This document shows, in pieces, positions 59,046-64,000 of a stretch of 64,000 nt of DNA; the stretch's first letter is position 1, and each line of letters opens with the position of its first letter. The stretch is from Thauera linaloolentis 47Lol = DSM 12138 (GTDB taxonomy: Bacteria > Pseudomonadota > Gammaproteobacteria > Burkholderiales > Rhodocyclaceae): positions 1-64,000 of the forward strand of contig NZ_AMXE01000002.1 in assembly GCF_000310205.1 (NCBI RefSeq), in the 5' to 3' direction. Made by a program: the position numbers and the translations under genes. The notes beneath the pieces were generated by a model, which made no database searches, was not told the DNA's origin, and saw nothing but the letters and a program-made list of their open reading frames with translations.

Positions 59046-59540
59046 GTGCCCACCGCTCATCCCGTCGCTGAGCTGTACGCCGACCACCACCACTGGCTGC
59101 ACGCCTGGCTGCGCAAGAAGCTGGGATGCTCGGAGCGCGCGGCGGATCTGGCGCACGATACCTTCGTGCGCCTGCTCGACCGCGAGGGGCTGGTTCGCCC
59201 GCAGGAGCCGCGCGCTTTTCTGACAACCATCGCCAAGGGGCTGGTCGCCAACCATTTCCGCCGCCAGAAGATCGAACAGGCCTGGCTGGAAACCCTGGCC
59301 CGCCTGCCGCAGGCCGAAGCCCCCTCGCCCGAGGCGCGCACGCTGATCCTGGAAACCCTGATCGCCATCGACCGCCAGCTCGATGCACTCGGCCCGCTGG
59401 TACGCCGCGCCTTCCTGCTCTCGCAGCTGGACGGCCTGCCGCAGGCCGAAATCGCCGCCCGCCTGGGCGTCTCCGTGCCGACCGTGAAACGCTACGTCGC
59501 CAAGGCATTGGTGGCGTGCTGCTTTGCCGATGCCGACTGA
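59046..59540 (+). CDS. C8 FecI-type ECF sigma factor
   Basis: This 164-residue sigma factor starts at GTG after CTGGAGC, like C1. Region 2 has LYADHHHWLHAWLRKKLGC and RAADLAHDTFVRLL; region 4 has PQAEIAARLGVSVPTVKRYV. Its end overlaps the FecR start by 11 bases. The GTG start, the PTAHPVAELYA N-terminus and the type of Fur site link it to C1 rather than to C6 and C7. Confidence 0.9.
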   Translation: MPTAHPVAELYADHHHWLHAWLRKKLGCSERAADLAHDTFVRLLDREGLVRPQEPRAFLTTIAKGLVANHFRRQKIEQAWLETLARLPQAEAPSPEARTLILETLIAIDRQLDALGPLVRRAFLLSQLDGLPQAEIAARLGVSVPTVKRYVAKALVACCFADAD

Positions 59541-60510
59541 GGCGCAGCGCGCCGGCAACGCTCAGGACATCCGCCTGGAAGCCGCGCTGTGGCTGGTCGA
59601 ACTGCAGGCCGGCGGCGACGACGCGGAACTGCGCGCGCGCTGGCAGCGCTGGTACGACACTTCCGCCGAGCACCGCCAGGCCTGGGAACGCATCGAAGCC
59701 TTCGGTGCCAACCTGCGCCAGCTACCACCCGCACTGGCCCATGCGGCGCTGGCGCCGCGCGCATCGCGCCGGCGCGCGCTGAAGACGCTCGCGGTGCTGC
59801 TCGGCGCCGGCGGCGGTGCCTGGATGGTGGCGGAGTCCCACCATCTGCCGGCGCTGGCCGCCGACCTGCGCACCGGTCGCGGCGAACGCCGGCAGATCGC
59901 GCTGGAGGATGGCAGCCGGATCCATCTCAACGTCGATACCGCGCTGGACCTGCGCTTCGACGGGCAAGTCCGGCGGCTGGTGCTGCATCAGGGCGAGATT
60001 CACATCGTCACCGCGCCCGACCCGCAAGGGCGCCCGTTCTTCGTCGACACCCCGCAGGGCCGCGCCCGTGCGCTGGGTACGCGCTACACCGTGCGCAGCG
60101 GCGTGGGCGAGGCGGAAACCCGCGTGGCCGTCCATGCCGGCACGGTCGCCATCGAACCCGCAAGCGGTGAACAGGCCGCCGCCGTCCTGCTTCCCGCCGG
60201 CCAGCAGACCCGGTTCACCGCCCAGGCCGTGCAGCCGGCCACGGCCACCCACGAGAAGGACGCCGCGTGGACGCGCGGCATCCTGGTGGCCGAGGACATG
60301 CCCCTGCCCGCTTTCACCGCCGAACTGGCCCGCCTCACCGGCCGCGCGCTACGCTGCGATCCGGCGCTGGCGCACCTGACGGTCAGCGGCACCTATCCAC
60401 TGGCCGATCCCGAGGCCGTGCTCGATCTGCTCGCCGCCGCGCTGCCGGTGCAGCTGGAACGACGCAAGCGCTGGTGGGGGAGCGTGGAAACGCGCCTGTC
60501 GCCGGCCTGA
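59530..60510 (+). CDS. C8 FecR-type anti-sigma/signal transducer
   Basis: The 326-residue protein has a DUF4880 domain (AALWLVELQAGGDDAELRAR, then WQRWYDTSAEHRQAWERIE), a membrane helix (about 82-100) after SRRRALKTL, a FecR beta domain (GERRQIALEDGSRIHLNVDT) and a C-terminal STN-like domain. The ATG at 59530 is used; a TTG at 59524 is possible. It should serve the receptor at 60653. Confidence 0.9.
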   Translation: MPTEAQRAGNAQDIRLEAALWLVELQAGGDDAELRARWQRWYDTSAEHRQAWERIEAFGANLRQLPPALAHAALAPRASRRRALKTLAVLLGAGGGAWMVAESHHLPALAADLRTGRGERRQIALEDGSRIHLNVDTALDLRFDGQVRRLVLHQGEIHIVTAPDPQGRPFFVDTPQGRARALGTRYTVRSGVGEAETRVAVHAGTVAIEPASGEQAAAVLLPAGQQTRFTAQAVQPATATHEKDAAWTRGILVAEDMPLPAFTAELARLTGRALRCDPALAHLTVSGTYPLADPEAVLDLLAAALPVQLERRKRWWGSVETRLSPA

Positions 60511-60557
60511 GCGCGCACGGGCGATGCCGGCCGGAAAGCGCCGATGGCGGGGGACGC

Positions 60558-60599
60558 ACATTTTTTTGAGCACCTGTGATCCCGATTCCGTTTTCGCGG
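60558..60599 (+). promoter_or_regulatory. FecI-like promoter candidate of the C8 receptor
   Basis: A T-run (CATTTTTTTGAG) and a downstream ATTCCGTTTTCGCGG occupy the usual position. The second block shares the TTTTCGC core with C1 and C3, whereas the first block is T-rich rather than A-rich. Confidence 0.35.
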
Positions 60600-60652
60600 G
60601 GCATGGATAACGAGACCTGCGTTTTCCTGCCCATCCACGAAAGGGGAATTTC

Positions 60653-63190
60653 ATGAAGCAACCCGCGCGTTCCAGCGGCACCGCCCACCACTCTTCCCGC
60701 CTGCGCATGCATGCACTGGCACGCACGCTGCGCCACGTAGCGCTGGGCGCAGCCCTGGCTTCCACGCTGCTGCCGGTCGCCCTGCACGCCCAGCAGGAGG
60801 AAAGCCGCGCCTACACCATTCCGGCCGGCAGCCTCACCGATGTGTTGAACCGCTTCGGCGTGGAAAGCGGCCTGCTGCTGTCCTTTTCCACCGAACTCAC
60901 CACGGGCCGCCAGAGCCCCGGCCTGCAGGGCCGCTACACCACGGCCGCCGCGCTGCATGAACTGCTCCGCCAGAGCGGGCTGGAAGCCGTGCCCCAACCC
61001 CGCGGCGGCTACCTGCTGCGCCAGGCGCCGGCCTCAGGCAATGCCGAATTGCCCACCCGGCTGGCGGCGGTGCGCGTCCTCGCGCGGCGGGCCGGAGACG
61101 GCACCACGGAAGACAGCGGCGCCTACACCAGCCGGGTGACCAGCATCGCCTCGAAGACCGACATGGCCTTCCGCGAGATTCCGCAATCGGTTTCCGTGCT
61201 CACCCGCGCGCAGATTGACGACCAGAAGCTGGTCGACATCAACGACGCGCTGAAGCTGATGCCCGGCGTCACCGTGAACCGGATGAACGACAATTCCTTC
61301 AACTTCTACTCGCGCGGCTTCCAGATCACCTCGATGCAGGTGGACGGCGGCGCCCCGCTGGCACTCGGCGCCTATACCTATAGCCCATTGCAGGACATGG
61401 CGTTCTACGACCGCGTGGAAGTCATGCGCGGCGCCTCTGGCCTGCTCGGCGGCATGGGCGACCCCGGCGGCATCATCAACCTGGCGCGCAAGAAGCCGCT
61501 GGCCGAGGCCCGGACCGTGCTGGAACTGTCCGCCGGTAGCTGGGACCACTACCGCGCAATGGCGGACTTCAGCCGCCCATTGACCGAGGACGGCCACATC
61601 CGCGGCCGTGCCGTGGTGCTCTACGAGAACCGCGACTACCACCTGGACCACCGCAGCACCGAGCGCCCGGCCTTCTACGGCGTGGTCGAGGCCGACCTGG
61701 GTGACGACACCCTGCTCACGCTGGGCGGCAGCTTCAACCGCCGCAAGGAAACCGGCGGTGGCAGCGGCCTGCCGCGCTATGCCGACGGCCGCGCGCTCGA
61801 TCTCAAGCGCAGCACCAGCCTGACCCAGCCCTGGGCCTACAAGGACAGCGACGAAACCGAGGTATTCGCCCAGCTTGCTCATACCTTCGCCAACGGCTGG
61901 GCGCTCAAGCTCAACCTGACCCACAGCGAAACCGACACGGAAGCCAATACCGCCTTCGTCGGCGGCCCGGTCGATCCCGCCACTGGTCTGGGCGTCTGGG
62001 CCGGCGGCCACTACGAGTACGAGAACCAGCAGGATCTGGTCGACCTCAACCTCAGCGGCAACTTCAAGCTGTTCGGCCGCACGCACGAACTGCTGGTGGG
62101 CGCGGACTGGCAACGTGTGACGAGCCGCTGGGTGGCTTCCACCTTCCCCGGCCACTGGAGCGATCCGGCGGATGTGCTCGACAGTGGCGGCAACTGGAAT
62201 CCGGACCGCGACGTATCCCTGCGCAACCACCTGCGCTACGGCCCCTGGGGCCAGGAACAGGTCGGTGGCTACGCGGTGCTGCGCCTGCATCCCACCGATC
62301 GCCTGCACGTGGTCGCCGGCGTACGCGCCAGCCGCTACGACTTCGACCAGCGCGTTTCCTCCGCGTCCTCGGCCTCGGCGCCGTGGACCACCACCTCCGA
62401 TCTGCCGTTCACGCTGAAGACCAAGATCACCCCTTACGGCGGGGTGATCTACGATCTGAACGACGCGTGGTCCGCCTACCTGAGCTATGCCGGCATCTAC
62501 AAGCCCCAATCGCTGATGCTCGCCGGTCCGCCGCCGGGAAGCGGCTCGCTCGATCCGGTCAAGGGCAAGAGCTACGAGGCCGGCCTGAAAGGCGAACTGT
62601 ACGGCGGCCGCCTCAACGCCACGTTCAGCGTGTTCAACGTCGAACGCACCGGCACCGCCCTGCTCGACGCCCGCTATCCCTCCAACTACGACGCCTGGGC
62701 CGGCAACTGCTGCTATCTGCCGCAGGGCAAGGTCACCAGCCGCGGCGTGGACGTGGAGATCGGCGGAGAACTGCTACCCGGTTGGCAGATCGCGCTGGGC
62801 TATACCTACAACCGCACGCGCGACGAGAACGCCGGCAACACCTTCAGCACCATCACGCCACGCCATCTGCTCAAGCTGTCCACGGCCTACACGCTGCCGG
62901 GCGACTGGTCGCGCTGGAAGGTGGGCGGCAGCGCGCACGTGCAGAGCAGGACCCTGGTCAGCGGCAGCGCCACCATCAATGGCGCCGATCGGGCCTACGA
63001 CTTCCGTGAGGGCGGCTACGCGGTGGTCAATGCCATGGTGCAGTACCGCCTGGACCCGCAGTGGACGCTGGCGCTCAACGTCAACAACCTGTTCGACCGC
63101 GAGTACTACGAGCGCATCGGCGATACCACCAACGGCAACTGGTTCGGCACGCCGCGCAGCGCCATGCTGACGCTGACCTGGCGGCAGTAG
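60653..63190 (+). CDS. C8 TonB-dependent siderophore receptor with STN domain
   Basis: This 845-residue receptor (GAAAGGGG before the ATG) has a signal peptide (to about 46, ALHA), an STN domain (YTIPAGSLTDVLNRFGVESG onward), a TonB-box-like RLAAVRVLA, a plug (AFREIPQSVSVLTRAQIDDQ) and a large barrel. A late loop carries adjacent cysteines (NCCYLP). The protein ends in TLTWRQ, so the terminal aromatic residue that usually guides outer-membrane assembly is missing, with Trp at the third-last position. It is the last member of the array. Confidence 0.92.
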   Translation: MKQPARSSGTAHHSSRLRMHALARTLRHVALGAALASTLLPVALHAQQEESRAYTIPAGSLTDVLNRFGVESGLLLSFSTELTTGRQSPGLQGRYTTAAALHELLRQSGLEAVPQPRGGYLLRQAPASGNAELPTRLAAVRVLARRAGDGTTEDSGAYTSRVTSIASKTDMAFREIPQSVSVLTRAQIDDQKLVDINDALKLMPGVTVNRMNDNSFNFYSRGFQITSMQVDGGAPLALGAYTYSPLQDMAFYDRVEVMRGASGLLGGMGDPGGIINLARKKPLAEARTVLELSAGSWDHYRAMADFSRPLTEDGHIRGRAVVLYENRDYHLDHRSTERPAFYGVVEADLGDDTLLTLGGSFNRRKETGGGSGLPRYADGRALDLKRSTSLTQPWAYKDSDETEVFAQLAHTFANGWALKLNLTHSETDTEANTAFVGGPVDPATGLGVWAGGHYEYENQQDLVDLNLSGNFKLFGRTHELLVGADWQRVTSRWVASTFPGHWSDPADVLDSGGNWNPDRDVSLRNHLRYGPWGQEQVGGYAVLRLHPTDRLHVVAGVRASRYDFDQRVSSASSASAPWTTTSDLPFTLKTKITPYGGVIYDLNDAWSAYLSYAGIYKPQSLMLAGPPPGSGSLDPVKGKSYEAGLKGELYGGRLNATFSVFNVERTGTALLDARYPSNYDAWAGNCCYLPQGKVTSRGVDVEIGGELLPGWQIALGYTYNRTRDENAGNTFSTITPRHLLKLSTAYTLPGDWSRWKVGGSAHVQSRTLVSGSATINGADRAYDFREGGYAVVNAMVQYRLDPQWTLALNVNNLFDREYYERIGDTTNGNWFGTPRSAMLTLTWRQ

Positions 63191-63295
63191 GGCACAGGCG
63201 GCGGCGCCCGCCGTCCTCCGCCACGTAGAATGGAAGCGCCCCACATGAGCGCGATCAGCATCCGACGCCGGCATACGAGAGGGGTGCCACGGCCT

Positions 63296-64000
63296 TCACT
63301 TGATGCTGCGCAATGCGCGCTGGCAGATGCGCCGGGTGGCGGCAACCGGTTCGTCCCGCAGCCATTGGCCGCAGAGAGCTTGCACCCAGGCGGGCTGGTC
63401 CTTTGCCGCGTCGTTGAGCCAGTTCGCCACCGAGTCCTGCACATAGGCCGACGGATCGGCGCGTAGCGGCAGAAGAATCGGCAGGCCGCGCTCGGGACGA
63501 AGCTTCAGCGCCGCGATGTGGGCGCACCACACACCGCGCGGGCGCAGTGCCTCGCTGGCGAAGCGGCGCAGGCGCTCGGATGGCGACGCCGTCCACGCCG
63601 CCAAGAGCTCGATGGCACCATCCAGTTCCCGCGCCAGATGCGGGCGCACGGCCATCCAGGCCCACTCGCGCACGCCGAAGTGCGCGTCGTCCGCCAAGGG
63701 CCGGATGGCGGTCAGCCGGGCGGGCAGATCCAGCCCCGGTTGCATGCCGATCATGAAGCAGGCCCAGCCGCGCACGGTGTCCGACCCATGTTCCCGGCAG
63801 CGGTCGATGCCGTTCTCCCCCAAAGCCTGCAGCAGCACTTCGCCGATGCCCGCCATCCGCTTGACGATGCCAAGCCCGCAGGCGGCCTCGGCGACATCCA
63901 GCGCCTGTGCCGGCAGGCCGGGAAAGGCCATGCGCAACAGCCGGCCGTGGTCGAGCGCCAGGCATTCGGCCAAGGTGGCGCTCTGTATTTCACCGCTCGA
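63296..64000 (-). CDS. DNA-alkylation-repair/HEAT-repeat protein, 5' end outside the window
   Basis: The minus-strand frame is open to the window edge, and the last residues upstream of the first possible start (SGEIQSATLAEC) still look like protein, so the gene begins beyond 64000. The visible 235 residues are helical with HEAT-like repeats (RGWACFMIGMQPGLDLPARL, FGVREWAWMAVRPHL, SERLRRFASEALRPRG and VQDSVANWLNDAAKDQPAWV), matching AlkD/DNA-alkylation-repair relatives. It converges on the C8 receptor and marks the end of the iron region. Confidence 0.7.
   Translation of the reverse strand, partial: SSGEIQSATLAECLALDHGRLLRMAFPGLPAQALDVAEAACGLGIVKRMAGIGEVLLQALGENGIDRCREHGSDTVRGWACFMIGMQPGLDLPARLTAIRPLADDAHFGVREWAWMAVRPHLARELDGAIELLAAWTASPSERLRRFASEALRPRGVWCAHIAALKLRPERGLPILLPLRADPSAYVQDSVANWLNDAAKDQPAWVQALCGQWLRDEPVAATRRICQRALRSIK

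Noticed and set aside
17433-63190. CRISPR array or phase-variable repeats in the repetitive region
   Set aside because: The similarity between cassettes is protein-level paralogy. I see no regularly spaced short repeats and no long homopolymer or tandem repeat in coding starts.

Overview
The window looks like a chromosomal segment of a GC-rich betaproteobacterium. My guess is the Rhodocyclales (Azoarcus/Thauera-like), inferred from gene content and codon bias only; no rRNA or core housekeeping gene is present to prove it. It is dominated by iron-uptake genes.

Region 1 (about 1-9600) is the right end of a decayed prophage. It carries accessory genes: a thermonuclease, a RelE/XRE-type toxin-antitoxin operon with a third gene, a remnant of a SLOG-like gene, an AAA ATPase and two small hypothetical genes. 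Then come rearranged phage structural genes, including two pieces of one large virion protein in opposite orientations, and an intact tail fibre/tailspike gene. The region ends at a 46-bp tRNA 3' end (9514-9559) followed by a perfect terminator, which I read as the attachment-site copy.

Region 2 (9805-16688) holds a large PAS/GGDEF/EAL protein. After it lies a tightly coupled four-gene operon on the minus strand: PepSY membrane protein, DUF3649 protein, DUF3325-type protein with a periplasmic tail, and a small exported protein. It probably handles siderophore iron in the periplasm.

Region 3 (17022-63190) is the main feature. Eight consecutive cassettes, all on the plus strand, each consist of a FecI-type ECF sigma gene, a FecR-type anti-sigma/signal transducer gene and a TonB-dependent siderophore receptor with an N-terminal signalling (STN) domain. 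They are called C1 to C8 here. Most have a Fur-box-like site upstream of the sigma gene and an A-run/T-run FecI-like promoter candidate just upstream of the receptor. The implied circuit is as follows: low iron relieves Fur, sigma and FecR are made, the ferric siderophore bound at the receptor signals through STN and FecR to free the sigma factor, and the sigma factor activates its own receptor. Between C4 and C5 sits a complete yersiniabactin-type uptake cluster (FyuA-like receptor, YbtA-like AraC regulator, YbtX-like MFS, YbtP/YbtQ-like ABC half-transporters) with no siderophore synthesis genes. The window therefore encodes nine siderophore receptors and no synthetase, which suggests a specialist in taking up other organisms' siderophores.

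The junctions between cassettes collect toxin-antitoxin material: a phd/vapC wreck after C1, a Fic C-terminal scrap inside C5, intact ccdAB and parDE-like modules after C6, and a vapBC remnant after C7. The window ends in the 3' part of a DNA-alkylation-repair/HEAT-type gene on the minus strand.
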